A DNA stretch of 64,000 nucleotides. It comes from Neisseria sp. DTU_2020_1000833_1_SI_GRL_NUU_006 (GTDB lineage Bacteria > Pseudomonadota > Gammaproteobacteria > Burkholderiales > Neisseriaceae). The stretch covers positions 2,046,001-2,110,000 of the forward strand of contig CP135593.1 in NCBI GenBank assembly GCA_032388755.1, read 5' to 3'. A program made the position numbers and the translations under genes. This document shows, one piece after another, positions 34,165-44,850 of the stretch (the first letter of the stretch is position 1; each line of letters begins with the position of its first letter). The notes under the pieces are model-generated. The model ran no database searches. It had not been told where the DNA came from and saw only the letters and a list, made by a program, of their open reading frames with translations.

Positions 34165-35385
34165 CAGCAACAGCAATCTGTCCCTTCCCCCGTCCGGCGG
34201 GGGAAGGTTAGGATGGGGGTGGCTTTGCGACTTTAGGTCAAATCAAATTCGTACAACCCGTAGAGCCACCCTCTTCCCAACCCTCTCCCGCCAGACGGGA
34301 GAGGGGGCAGGTTGCAGATAAAAACGAGGTCGTCTGAAAACTTTGGGATTTGAGTTTTGGAGAAACTCGTTCATCCCCGTTTTCAGACGACCTCGTTTAT
34401 TCAATCAATACAGACTTGAGATAACCCAAGTAGCGTGGGCTGCGCCCACGAAATCTACCATCTGACAATTCAAATCAGACAACAGCCGAATGGACATCGA
34501 TTTCGTCATTTATCTCGCGGGCAAAGCCCACGCTACTCGTTGCAGCAACAGCAACCTGTCCCTTCCCCCGTCCGGCGGGGGAAGGTTAGGATGGGGGTGG
34601 CTTTGTGACTTTAGGTAATAAAATTCGTGCGAACCGTAGAGCCACCCTCTCCCCAGCCCTCTCCCGCCGGACGGGAGAGGGAGGCGGGTTGCAAGTTAAA
34701 ACAAGGTCGTCTGAAAACTTTGAGATTTGGGTTTTAAAGAAACTCGTTCCCGATTTTTTCAGACGACCTTTTACTCAATCAAAACAGACTTGTGATAACT
34801 CAAGTAGCGTGGGCTTTGCCCACAAAACCTACCACCTGACAATCCAAATCAGACAACAGCCGAATGGATATCGATTTCGGCATTTATCTCGTGGGCAAAG
34901 CCCACGCTACCCGTTGCGGCAACGGCAACCTGTCCCTTCCCCCGTCTGGCGGGGGAAGGTTAGGATGGGGGTGGTTTCTGAGGTTTAGGTATAGTGGATT
35001 AAATTTAAACCAGTACGGCGTTGCCTCGCCTTGCCGTACTATTTGTACTGTCTGCGGCTTCGTCGCCTTGTCCTGATTTAAATTTAATCCACTATAAAAT
35101 CAAATTCGTGCAATCCGCACCCCCCCCTCTCCCCAGCCCTCTCCCGCCGGACGGTAGTGGGAGCAGGTTGCAAGTTAAAACAAGGTCGTCTGAAAACTTT
35201 GAGATTTGAGTTTGGGAGAAACAAACTCGCTCCCCCGTTTTCAGACGACCTTTTTAACCAACGGGCTAGGAATAACCCCAATCCGTAGCGTGGGCTTTGC
35301 CCGCGAACCCGCTGTCCGACAATCTGAACTGGGCGTTATCTTTATATTCATTTCGTGGCAGAGACCACGCTACGGGTCGTCTGAA
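34165..35385. repeat. Three tandem copies of a roughly 376-bp noncoding repeat
   Basis: Copies start near 34178, 34556 and 34930 (spacing 378 and 374 bases) at CTGTCCCTTCCCCC. Each holds a G/C-rich hairpin pair (CCCGCCGGACGGGAGAGGG), a GTAGAGCCACCCTC block, an inverted-DUS terminator and an inverted repeat of GTAGCGTGGGC arms. The third copy is degenerate at its end and carries a Correia insertion. I see no gene in the 1.4 kb between glmU and the autotransporter. Confidence 0.85.
34990..35096. repeat. Correia element inserted in the third tandem copy
   Basis: 107 bp from TATAGTGGATTAAATTT to its inverse AATTTAATCCACTATA. Comparison with copies one and two shows insertion at a TA in TTTAGGTA, with TA at both ends. 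Confidence 0.9.
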
Positions 35386-35479
35386 AAAACCTTAGCGTTT
35401 TGTTTTAATCAAGTGTTTGCGAAACCGAACATGTTCGGAAAGCAATTCCCGTCCCATTCAATCTATATAGAAAATAGAA

Positions 35480-35523
35480 AAAGGTCGTCTGAAAACCCTG
35501 TTTCGGGTTTTCAGACGACCTTT
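35480..35523. terminator. Inverted-DUS terminator of the trimeric autotransporter gene
   Basis: AAAGGTCGTCTGAAAACCC and its inverse, 30 bases beyond the stop on the minus strand. Confidence 0.8.
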
Positions 35524-35553
35524 GCTTTGCCTTCAAACAGCTTTAGGTCAGGA

Positions 35554-38500
35554 TTACCATTGGTAGCCGACACCTGCGGTCGCGCCGTAGTGGCCGCGCG
35601 AGTTTCCGGTAGCGGTACCTTTGATGACCCAGTTGCCGCCGTCGGAGATGCTGGAGAAGCCGACTGCGTAGCCGCTTTCACCGCGGTAAACGCCGCCTGC
35701 AACCGCCATCATGCTCTTACCCGGCAGGTAGGCTTGCGGCAGACCGGCGACCGCCATGGCTGCTGCGGTACCGGCTTTGGAGTCGCTTTCCACATTGTCA
35801 ATACGTTGGTTGATTTGGTTGCCCATGTTCACCACGTAATTGCCGATGTTGGTCACGCTTTGGTTAATCGCCTGGTTGGTGTAATACAACTGGCTGCCGT
35901 TGATCGCATCGGTCGAATCCGCCGATACCACACCTGCCGCCACACCTTGTACCTGACGGGTCTCGTCCGTGCCGTTGCCGACGGTAACGACGCCGGCGAC
36001 TTTGTTCGCGGCGGCAGCCGAACCTGCTTTGCCTGCCACGGCTTTGTCGTTCAGGCCGCCGTAGGTATAGGCTTCGCCTTTGGCCGCATCAGCCGTACGG
36101 ATGCCTTGGGTTTGGGCGCGGTCGCCGAGGTAGACGGAGTCGTTGACTGTGGCTTTGATGTTGCTGCCCAATGCGTAGGCGTTGTCGGCGGATACGTTGT
36201 TGTTGTTACCGATGGAGTAAGAGCTGTTGCCGCTTACTACGGTCGGGTCACCGATGGCGCCGGAGTTTTTGCCGCTGACGATGTTGCCGGTACCGATGGC
36301 GATGGTGTTCTCGGCGTTGGCTTTGGCGCCTTTACCGATGGCGATGGCGTTGGTGCCTTTGGAGGCGGCCTGGAAGCCGACCGCCGTGGCGTATGCGCCG
36401 CTCGCGCTGGAGTCTTCGCCGTTGCGTGCCTGTACGTCGGGGTTCACTTCGCCGTCGTTGGTATGGAAGAACTTGATGCCTTGTTCGTTCATACGGCCTA
36501 CGGCTTCGATGACGTTGTTGGTCACGTACATGCCTTGGTCTTCGACGTTGTAGGTCACGAGGCTGTAACCGTTGGACTGGGCAATCTTGGTCTCGTTCGT
36601 GACGTTGGTCACGTTCGGATTGTTGCTGTTGTCCACCAGGGTAATGTTTTTGATATTACCCAAGCCTGCTTTGCCGTCTGCTTCGACTGACGGCGGTGCG
36701 GTGTTGACGTTGCCGCCGTTGCTGCCGATCAGTTCGTAAACCCGGTGCAGTTGTCCGCCGTTGACGGCATCGGTGCTGCCTGCGGCGACGGTGCCTGCGG
36801 CGACGCCGGTTACTTTCTTACCGCCTGCGTTGATACCGTCGGCAGTGATGTTGACATCGCCTGCTTTCAGACCGTCTTTGCCCAGCGCCACTTTGTCGCC
36901 GACGTTGACGCCGTTGTTGTTCACAACCGTATCGCCTGCTTTGACGCTGTCGACTTTCAGGTCTTTGTTGAGGCCGACCTGAATGCCGTTCGCGCCTGCG
37001 GTGGTGGTGATGTTGGCATCGCCTTTAACGGCGACGGTATCGCCCAGTTTGTTGGCAACGGTCGTACCGCTGTCGCCTGCGAAGCTGATGCCTTTATTGT
37101 CCACCGCGTCTTTCGCCGCGACGCCTTTGGCGATGTCGGCTTTGACGGCTTTAGACAGGTCAACGGCGTAGTCGGTTACGTTGTCGGCGTCTTTGTTGCC
37201 TTTGGTCACGACGATGTTGTCGGAACCTGCGGAGACGCTCGCGCCGTCTGCGTTGACGGTGTAAACGGTTTGACCGTTCGCACCCTGTTTGCCGGTAACG
37301 CTTGCAATGTTGGTACCGGCTTCGACTTCGGTCTTGGCGGCGGCAGTCAGACGGTTCAACTGTCCGACGTTGGCGGCATCGGTGTCTTTCACACCGGCGG
37401 CAACGTTGCTGATGGCTTTGTTGCCTGCGTTGATGCCGTCGGCGGTGATGTTCACATCGCCTGCTTTCAGACCGTCTTTGCCCAATGCCACTTTATCGCC
37501 GACTTTGACGCCGTCGTTGTTCACAACGGTATCGCCTGCGGTGAAGCTGTCGGCTTTGAGGTTGGGCGCGGTCGCCACTTTGTAAGTGGTGCTGCCGTCG
37601 GCATTTTGCTCTGGTGTGACGACGATGTTGTCATTGCCGCTGTCCACTTTGGACGTGGCTTTCGCCGCGGCTGCTTTGAGCTGTGCAACGTTCACTGCGT
37701 CAGTGTCGGCTTCGCCTGCAGCGATGTCGGTGACTTTGTTGCCGCCGTTGTTCAGACCGTCTTTGGTCAGGCTGACAGGTTTGCCTGCCTTGCCGTTGCC
37801 CACAGTCAGTCCGTTGTCGGTCAGAACGCTGCCGCCTACGGTCACTTTGTCGAAGGAGACGTCGTCTGAAGTCGCTACGGTGATGTTCTTACCGTCGCGG
37901 CTGACTTTGACGTTTTTGCCTTCTTTGAAGGTTACGGTGTCGCCTGCGCCGATTTTTTCAGACGAGGTTTCGTCGTTGGCGTTCAGGTTCCAGCCTTTGT
38001 CGGCAGTTTCTTTCACTGCGGCAATGGCGTCGTGGACGTTGTCTTTGCCGGTACCGCCGATGTCGGTAGTGGTCACGTTGCCTTTGTTGTTGGCCGCGTT
38101 ACCGCCGAGGATTTTCTCCAGGTTGGCTTGGGCTGCGTTCAACTGCTCTTCGCTTGCGGCTTGGCCTTTAGTGGCAAAGTCCGCACCGCCCAGGGTGGTG
38201 TTGCTCAGACCGGAAATCAGACCGGCGGTACCGTCGATTACGAGCGGTTTGTTGCCGTTGCCGGCTTTGCCGACGGTAATCTTGTCGGCCAGCGAGAAGC
38301 CGATGCCGTTTTCGTCGGCGCGGGTCAGGATGTTGCCGTCGCCTTTGACGCTCAGGCTGTCACCCAGTTTCTTCGCACCGGTCGTGCCGTTGTCGGCGGC
38401 AAAGGTCAGGCCTTTGTTGTCCACCGCGTCTTTCGCCGCGACGCCTTTGGCGATGTCGGCTTTGGCTTCGTCAGTCAAATCCAGCGTGTAATCGGTAACA

Positions 38501-41500
38501 CCGTCGGCGTCTTTCGCACCTTCGCTGACTTTAACCGCACCGCCCGCCGCTTGGCTGAGGGTGGTCTTGTCGGCGTTAACCGTGTACTCGGTGTTGTTGC
38601 CGTCCACTTTTTCGCTGACGGTCACGTTCTTACCGGCAACGACGGTGGTGGTTTTTTCGGTGGCGGCGAGTTGTTCGTTCAGCTGGGCGACGTTGACGGC
38701 GTCGGTGGCTTTCACACCTTTGGCTACGTTGCTGATGGCTTTGTTGCCTGCATTGATACCGTCGGCAGTGATGTTCACATCGCCTGCTTTCAGACCGTCT
38801 TTGCCCAGCGCCACTTTGTCGCCGACTTTGACGCCGTTGTTGTTCACAACGGTCTCGCCTGCGGTCAGGCTGTCAGCCTTCAGGTCTTTAGCGGTAGAAA
38901 CTTTGTAAACGTTAGAACCGCCTGTTTTGTCGGTTTCAACGACGATGTTGTCGTCGCCGCTTTCCACACGACCTGAATTGGCTTTTAACTGGGCAACGTT
39001 GACGGCATCAGTATCTGCCTCGCCTGCGGCGACGTTGGAGATTTTATTGCCGCCGTTGTCCAAACCGTCTTTGGTCAGGCTGACAGCTTGTTTGCCGCTG
39101 TTTGGTGCCGGCGTCAGGATGATGCCGGTTGCCGTAGTGTCGACTTTGTTGCCGTCTTTGTCGGAAATGCTGCTGCCGTCGGCTTTGAACGCGCTGTGGC
39201 CGCCGTCGGTATTGCTCAATTCGATGCCTTTTGCGTTCAGCAAGTTGGTATTGCCGCTCGCTTCGGTCAGTTCGATATTGCCCGCGACGGATTTGGTGGT
39301 ATTGCCTGCCTTGTCGGTCAAAGTATTGCCTTCGGCTGTCGAAGCGTTGACTTCACCGTCTTTTCCAACCAAGGTAACGTTGCCGCCATTGATGGTCGTG
39401 GAGCTGCCGTCGGTATCGAACCGCGCGCTGTTCAAACCTTGCAAATCTTTGGCAAGTTTGACGTTGAGCGTACCGTTAAGGTCGTCTGAAACCACGCCGA
39501 TGTTGTTGTCGGACAGTTTCGCCGCATCCGCACCGCCTTTAACCAAGACTTGGTTGCCGAGTTTGCGCTCGAAATTCTTGTCTGCGTTGTCACCGCCGAA
39601 AGTCAGGCCTTTTTGCAGCTCGGTACCGATGTTGTCCAACGCGCCTTGTACGGTGTTGACAGGTGCGGCCTGCGTACCGTCGGTTTTGGTTACGACCAGA
39701 TTCGGTACTTCAACCGCGCCGGTAGTCGGATTGACGGTTGCGCCCAATGCGGTTGCCAACGGAGTGAGCTGGCTGACGTTGACGGCGTCGGTATTGTTCA
39801 CACCGGCAGCGATGTCGGTTACTTTCTTACCGCCGTTAGACAGACCTTCGGTCGTCAGTTTGACGGGATTTGCCGCCGTGCCGACGGTCACGCCGTCTGC
39901 AGAAACGGTGGTTTTGCCGCCTGCTGCGTCGACGAATTCAGACGAGGTCAGACCTTTCAGCTCTTTCGCCAGTTTGACGTTGAGCGTGCCGGTCGTGTCG
40001 TCTGAAACCACGCCGATGTTGTTACTGTCGGACAGTTTAGCTTCATCTGCCTCACCGCCTTTAACAGTCACAGTGCTGCCCAAACGTCGAGTTGAGGGCG
40101 TCCCGGCATCAGCGGCAAACGTCAGAGGAGTGCGTACTGCATCGCTTAACGCACTTAATGCTTCTCCGACAGTATGGTAAGTCGCTACGCTGCTATTATC
40201 CGGATTACCTGAAATAACTGTGTAATCCGGTGCAGTAATAGTACCGTCGGCAGGATTAACCTTCGTGCCAAGTGCTTTGGCAACTTTGTCAAGCTGGGAT
40301 ACGTTTACCGCATCGTTTTGCTTCTGTCCATCTTTAACGTTACCGATAGTCGTCGGAGTCGAAGTTTGAGGGTCGGTCGGATTCAATGCGGCAATGGTTA
40401 CGTCATTGCCTGTATAGACAGAGTTATCCTCTACATCGACAAACTTAACGGTGCGTGTTTGCGTAAGCGGATCAACGGTTACTTCGCGTCTCAACATTTT
40501 GCCGTTGGAACCAATATAGGAGAACGGTGTTGAATTACTAACCGTAGTCAATGTAGTTACATGGACGTTTTTAATTGCATCCGATAACTGCTCAAAATTC
40601 ACTGCATCAGACGCCTCTGTACCTTTGGCAACATTGATAATTTTGTTGTTTGCCATATCCAAGCCGCCATTTGCCGTAATCTTGCCGGCAAAAGTCGGAT
40701 TATCAACGGTATTGATGCTGACTGCGCCTTTATTTTGGCTCAAACGGATATTTTGACCTGCTTCCAACGTAATGGTCGCACCATTGGTAATTTCTTCCAA
40801 AGAATAGTTTTCAGCAACACCATTGGTATTGTTGGTTTTAGCCGTATTCAGCTTGAACGACTTGTAAGAGGCGTTGTTGATGGAAGCAATGGCATCATGA
40901 ATAGTGCTTTCACCCGTACCGCCGATGTTAGTCATCTTAATAGTGCCGTCATTCGTAATGGCTGCGTTTCCACCCAATACGCCGACTGCGCTCTTACCGA
41001 TGTTGTTCATGACGTTTTGAGTCGCATAAAGCTGGCTGCCGTTGATGGCATCGGTGCTGCTGTCGCTGATGCGGCCTGCGGCGACGTTGGTAATCGTACG
41101 CTCTTTGCCTGCCGTGCCGATGCTGAGTGTGGATGAAGGTGCGTTACCTGCGAAGTTGCCGAAGGTCAGGCCGCCAACGGTAGCAGAGGTCGTCTGAACG
41201 GCTGCTTCAGTTGCGGAATTGGCACCCAATGCGATGGAGTCTGCATGAGCAGCATTGGCGTTTTTACCGAGCGCAATAGCGTTGCTTGCAGAGGCTTTTG
41301 CCGCATCGCCGAAGGCAAAGGTGTCGCCTGCGGTGGCTTTGGCGTTTTTACCGAAGGCTACGGCACGGTTTTGCGTGGCTTGGGCGTTGTAGCCGATGGC
41401 GATGGCATCTTCCCCTTGTGCGTCTGCTTCGTTACCCAATGCTAAGGCATTGCTGGCAGAAGCTTTGCTTTGGCGGCCTGCCGCGACAGTACCGAAAGCA

Positions 41501-44500
41501 GTTGCGCGGGTATTGTGCCCCAACGCGGTCGCACCTGCCGCCGTGGACTGGCTGTATGCGCCGATTGCGGTGGCGGAATCTTGGTTGGCGATTGCGCCGT
41601 CACCGACCGCTACGCTGGATTTGCCCAATGCTTTGGAAGACTGACCGCCTGCGAAGGAGTTTTGACCATAGGCGTTGGACGCTTGACCGACGGCGGTAGC
41701 GTTGGTGCCGCTGGCTTTGGTGTTCGCACCGATGGCGACGGAGCCTTCACCTTTAGTCAAACCGTTGACACTCGCATCGGATGCCGTGTCTTCGTTGACA
41801 GTAGCGTTTTTACCAATGGCGATAGAGTTGGAAATTACCGCCTGCGCGCCCGTACCGACGGCTACGGCAAATTCGCCCGCAGCTTGGGCATCTGCGCCTG
41901 CTGCCAGAGCATCCAATCCGGTTGCGCCGTTATTGTTGTAGTTGCCTCGGGTATCAGAGGCCGTATTAACGCTGTAAAAATGGCTGGAGCTGCCGCCGCC
42001 TAATTGGTCGATTTTGTTGTTCATCGCTTCCAAAGCGTCGTGAACATTGGCTTTGCCTGTACCGCCCAAATTGTTCAGGGTCAGATTGCCTGCATCGTCG
42101 ATTTGGGTACTGCCACCCAAGGCGTTTTTGACGTTGTTACCCAAGTTGAGCAGGTAAGAATTGGTCGCGTAAAGCTGGCTGCCGTTGATGGCGTCGGTGC
42201 TGGTTGCGCTGATAACACCCGCAGAGACGTTTTGAATTTGACGGGTAAAGTTGTTGGCGGGGGTGGTTGCATCGACTTTACCGACGGAAACCGTACCGTA
42301 AGACCATGTACCGGCGGCTGTGTAGTTACCGTTCAGTGTGTAATCGCCACTGTGGTGCGCTTCGGTCAAACTGCCGCCACCCAAAGCAACATCGTTTTCA
42401 TTGACGGCATGGGATTCGTAACCCAAGGCAAGTGCTTTGACAGCATCAGCTTTGGTGTATGCACCCAAAGTAACCGCACCTGCTTTTGCCGAAGCCGCAG
42501 ATACACCCAAGGCGACAGTATTGCCTTCCGCAGCATTGGCGGAATGACCGATAGCAATAGCTTCTGCTGCGAGTGCTTTAGTCGTATTACCAAAGGCAAT
42601 CGAGCTGTTGCCCGTTGCTTGGGTGTCAAGACCCATCGCCATTGCATAGTCTTCTGAAGCGACAGCGTTGCTGCCGATGGCAATGCCGTTGAGCTTGCTG
42701 TCGGTTACCTTTGCCATGTTACCGATGGCTACGGCAAAACGACCGGAGGCATTAGAATCGATACCCAATGCGACCGCCTCACTGCCCGATGCGTTGGCAC
42801 GCTGACCCACCGCGACGGAAGAAACGGCTCCGGCAACAGTCTCGTGACCGATGGCTACGGTTTCGTGTGCGCTGGCATTGGCAGTCTTACCGATGGCGAC
42901 GGAATTGTCGCCGCTGGCTTTGGAAACCATACCGACGGCAACTGCGGATTCTTTTTCTGCCAAGGCCGTTTTACCGATGGCGACGGTGTTGCTGAAGCTG
43001 CCTTTTGCAGCTTCACCGATGGCGACAGTGGAAGTGACGTTCAGTTTTTGGGCATCCGTACCCATGCCTGCTTCCCTACCGATAGCGACGTTGTTCGCAC
43101 CGGACACGAATGCGCCGGAACGCAAGCCGAGGGCAATATTGTCTACGCCGGTAGCGTTGTTGCCCGTACCTTTACCGATGGAGATTTGGCGTTCGTTGGT
43201 ATAGGCATTGCGACCGCTGTCCGCGCCGATATAGACGGTGTCCGCGCCGACTGTGCGTCCTGCGGAAACGGCAGCATCGTAAACACCTGCGTTCGTACCT
43301 ACTACGATATTGCCCGTACCTGCCGCTACGGCTTTGTTACCGATGGCAACGGCGTTGTTGGCGGTGGCTTGGCTGTTTTGTCCGAGCGAAGTAGAAGTTT
43401 CTGCAGTAGCAGTCGCTTCTTTACCGACTGCGACGCTGCTCATACCGGTTGCCTGAGTGGCAAAACCGACAGCAATCGCGCCTTTGGCAGAAGCAGTGGT
43501 TTGCGGACCGGCAGCCAAGGCGTTTTCAGCACCTGCATTGCTGTCCACGCCTAAGGCTGTGGCGCGCAGGCCGTTTGCCGTGCTGTTTTTACCGACGGCA
43601 GTAGTATCTTTTGGGGTAGCATTTGCGGCCGAACCGATGGCGATGGCATCCGAATTGCCTGCTTTGGCTCCATAGCCGATGGCTGTTGAGTAATGACCAA
43701 CCGCAGTCGCCCCTTTATCCGCCGCCTGACCGCCGCCAATCGCGATGGAGGACGTGCCCTGTGCATTTGCTTTACCGCCGATGGCAACACCGTAAGCTCC
43801 CGAACCTGCAGCCAACTCACCCACAGCAATCGCCCGTTGCGCTGAAGCCACGGCAGTACCCATTATTGCCAAGCTGGCAGGACCTGATGCTTTGGCACCT
43901 CTGCCGGATGAACTCGAACCGCCGATAGCGACGGCACTCAATCCCGAAGTAGTGGAGTTAAAACCGATTGCAACACCGTTGCCTGCGATATCGGTTACAA
44001 CGGAGCTGGTACCAATCGCAACGGAGGAACTGCCCTGCGCATTCGAGCTGTCGCCGACTGCGATACTGCCGCTTTTGGTTTTGGCCAGGTATCCGATGGA
44101 AATGTTTTTAGGCTCCGAACCTGTCGCACCGGTACCGATGTAAACAGAATGGCTGCTGTTGGAATCAACGCCCGCCGACGAACCGATGGCGATGACATTA
44201 TTGACTCCCGAACCGCCTTTCAGTGCGCTCTCGCCAATGGAAATATTGCGGCCGCCGGAAGAAACGGTATCGCCTGCCAATTTCCCGATACTGACATCAG
44301 CCTCACCTTTTGCTGATGCCGTCTGACCCATGGCGATAGATTGATTGTGGTTGGCACTTGCCGCCGCACCAATGGCAATTGCACCGGTTGCACGGGACGG
44401 CTCATCACTCGGACCTGCAGTGGAAGAATTGGCACCGATAACGACATTGGTTTCCCCTTTGGAAGATGCCCCTTGTCCCATCACGACGGATTTGCCTTGT

Positions 44501-44850
44501 TTGGGTATGGTTCCGGGTATGACATCTGAAGCTTTCGTAGTCTCGTCGCCGCAAACCACGTTGTAGCTGACGGTATCGAAATAGCAGGTGTTGTAGTCGG
44601 TACCTTCGACAGCTTCAGCGACGGTTTTGCCGTTGGCAAGGGTTTGTCCGTTATTTTCTGCCGCCATAACTTGACCGCTTGCAAGCAGCAGACCGGACAT
44701 AATGGCGGTAAACGCGAAGCGCACGCCTGCGGAGGCAACGATGCCGCCTATACCTGATGAAGCCGTTTTCCCATGCGCTTTGGCGAATTCTGCCACCGCG
44801 TTCCACGTCTGTGTGGTTTCGTTCCATACGACACGATAGATTTTATTCAT
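35554..44850 (-). CDS. Giant trimeric autotransporter adhesin (YadA/Hia/NhhA type), 3098 residues
   Basis: Extended signal peptide MNKIYRVVWNETTQTWNAVA with hydrophobic segment ending ASGQVMA. First head (about residues 110-870) of dozens of YadA-type repeats (AIGxxAxAxxxxSVAIG), a neck (TDAINGSQLYATNSY), a second head (about 990-1250), then a stalk of about 1400 residues with repeated TDAVNVAQL necks and KALGKDGLKAGDVNITADGI-like modules, a short third head (GEDSSASGAYATAVGFQAAS), and a C-terminal YadA anchor ending TAGVGYQW. Three chains form one surface fibre. I start at 44850 (AGAGA ribosome site), not 44880. DUS inside the gene are the native dialect. Stalk repeats are nearly identical at DNA level and can recombine. 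Confidence 0.95.
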   Translation of the reverse strand: MNKIYRVVWNETTQTWNAVAEFAKAHGKTASSGIGGIVASAGVRFAFTAIMSGLLLASGQVMAAENNGQTLANGKTVAEAVEGTDYNTCYFDTVSYNVVCGDETTKASDVIPGTIPKQGKSVVMGQGASSKGETNVVIGANSSTAGPSDEPSRATGAIAIGAAASANHNQSIAMGQTASAKGEADVSIGKLAGDTVSSGGRNISIGESALKGGSGVNNVIAIGSSAGVDSNSSHSVYIGTGATGSEPKNISIGYLAKTKSGSIAVGDSSNAQGSSSVAIGTSSVVTDIAGNGVAIGFNSTTSGLSAVAIGGSSSSGRGAKASGPASLAIMGTAVASAQRAIAVGELAAGSGAYGVAIGGKANAQGTSSIAIGGGQAADKGATAVGHYSTAIGYGAKAGNSDAIAIGSAANATPKDTTAVGKNSTANGLRATALGVDSNAGAENALAAGPQTTASAKGAIAVGFATQATGMSSVAVGKEATATAETSTSLGQNSQATANNAVAIGNKAVAAGTGNIVVGTNAGVYDAAVSAGRTVGADTVYIGADSGRNAYTNERQISIGKGTGNNATGVDNIALGLRSGAFVSGANNVAIGREAGMGTDAQKLNVTSTVAIGEAAKGSFSNTVAIGKTALAEKESAVAVGMVSKASGDNSVAIGKTANASAHETVAIGHETVAGAVSSVAVGQRANASGSEAVALGIDSNASGRFAVAIGNMAKVTDSKLNGIAIGSNAVASEDYAMAMGLDTQATGNSSIAFGNTTKALAAEAIAIGHSANAAEGNTVALGVSAASAKAGAVTLGAYTKADAVKALALGYESHAVNENDVALGGGSLTEAHHSGDYTLNGNYTAAGTWSYGTVSVGKVDATTPANNFTRQIQNVSAGVISATSTDAINGSQLYATNSYLLNLGNNVKNALGGSTQIDDAGNLTLNNLGGTGKANVHDALEAMNNKIDQLGGGSSSHFYSVNTASDTRGNYNNNGATGLDALAAGADAQAAGEFAVAVGTGAQAVISNSIAIGKNATVNEDTASDASVNGLTKGEGSVAIGANTKASGTNATAVGQASNAYGQNSFAGGQSSKALGKSSVAVGDGAIANQDSATAIGAYSQSTAAGATALGHNTRATAFGTVAAGRQSKASASNALALGNEADAQGEDAIAIGYNAQATQNRAVAFGKNAKATAGDTFAFGDAAKASASNAIALGKNANAAHADSIALGANSATEAAVQTTSATVGGLTFGNFAGNAPSSTLSIGTAGKERTITNVAAGRISDSSTDAINGSQLYATQNVMNNIGKSAVGVLGGNAAITNDGTIKMTNIGGTGESTIHDAIASINNASYKSFKLNTAKTNNTNGVAENYSLEEITNGATITLEAGQNIRLSQNKGAVSINTVDNPTFAGKITANGGLDMANNKIINVAKGTEASDAVNFEQLSDAIKNVHVTTLTTVSNSTPFSYIGSNGKMLRREVTVDPLTQTRTVKFVDVEDNSVYTGNDVTIAALNPTDPQTSTPTTIGNVKDGQKQNDAVNVSQLDKVAKALGTKVNPADGTITAPDYTVISGNPDNSSVATYHTVGEALSALSDAVRTPLTFAADAGTPSTRRLGSTVTVKGGEADEAKLSDSNNIGVVSDDTTGTLNVKLAKELKGLTSSEFVDAAGGKTTVSADGVTVGTAANPVKLTTEGLSNGGKKVTDIAAGVNNTDAVNVSQLTPLATALGATVNPTTGAVEVPNLVVTKTDGTQAAPVNTVQGALDNIGTELQKGLTFGGDNADKNFERKLGNQVLVKGGADAAKLSDNNIGVVSDDLNGTLNVKLAKDLQGLNSARFDTDGSSTTINGGNVTLVGKDGEVNASTAEGNTLTDKAGNTTKSVAGNIELTEASGNTNLLNAKGIELSNTDGGHSAFKADGSSISDKDGNKVDTTATGIILTPAPNSGKQAVSLTKDGLDNGGNKISNVAAGEADTDAVNVAQLKANSGRVESGDDNIVVETDKTGGSNVYKVSTAKDLKADSLTAGETVVNNNGVKVGDKVALGKDGLKAGDVNITADGINAGNKAISNVAKGVKATDAVNVAQLNEQLAATEKTTTVVAGKNVTVSEKVDGNNTEYTVNADKTTLSQAAGGAVKVSEGAKDADGVTDYTLDLTDEAKADIAKGVAAKDAVDNKGLTFAADNGTTGAKKLGDSLSVKGDGNILTRADENGIGFSLADKITVGKAGNGNKPLVIDGTAGLISGLSNTTLGGADFATKGQAASEEQLNAAQANLEKILGGNAANNKGNVTTTDIGGTGKDNVHDAIAAVKETADKGWNLNANDETSSEKIGAGDTVTFKEGKNVKVSRDGKNITVATSDDVSFDKVTVGGSVLTDNGLTVGNGKAGKPVSLTKDGLNNGGNKVTDIAAGEADTDAVNVAQLKAAAAKATSKVDSGNDNIVVTPEQNADGSTTYKVATAPNLKADSFTAGDTVVNNDGVKVGDKVALGKDGLKAGDVNITADGINAGNKAISNVAAGVKDTDAANVGQLNRLTAAAKTEVEAGTNIASVTGKQGANGQTVYTVNADGASVSAGSDNIVVTKGNKDADNVTDYAVDLSKAVKADIAKGVAAKDAVDNKGISFAGDSGTTVANKLGDTVAVKGDANITTTAGANGIQVGLNKDLKVDSVKAGDTVVNNNGVNVGDKVALGKDGLKAGDVNITADGINAGGKKVTGVAAGTVAAGSTDAVNGGQLHRVYELIGSNGGNVNTAPPSVEADGKAGLGNIKNITLVDNSNNPNVTNVTNETKIAQSNGYSLVTYNVEDQGMYVTNNVIEAVGRMNEQGIKFFHTNDGEVNPDVQARNGEDSSASGAYATAVGFQAASKGTNAIAIGKGAKANAENTIAIGTGNIVSGKNSGAIGDPTVVSGNSSYSIGNNNNVSADNAYALGSNIKATVNDSVYLGDRAQTQGIRTADAAKGEAYTYGGLNDKAVAGKAGSAAAANKVAGVVTVGNGTDETRQVQGVAAGVVSADSTDAINGSQLYYTNQAINQSVTNIGNYVVNMGNQINQRIDNVESDSKAGTAAAMAVAGLPQAYLPGKSMMAVAGGVYRGESGYAVGFSSISDGGNWVIKGTATGNSRGHYGATAGVGYQW

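Noticed and set aside
34165..35385. CRISPR array
   Set aside because: The repeats are about 376 bp, directly abutting and few in number, with no short repeat-spacer pattern; no cas genes are present.
34605..36690. ORFs of 127 and 494 codons in the tandem repeat and into the autotransporter
   Set aside because: Composed of translated repeats, DUS and antisense sequence.
36745..43554. Many long plus-strand ORFs within the autotransporter
   Set aside because: Antisense artefacts of repetitive G/A/T-rich coding sequence; no ribosome sites or recognisable domains.
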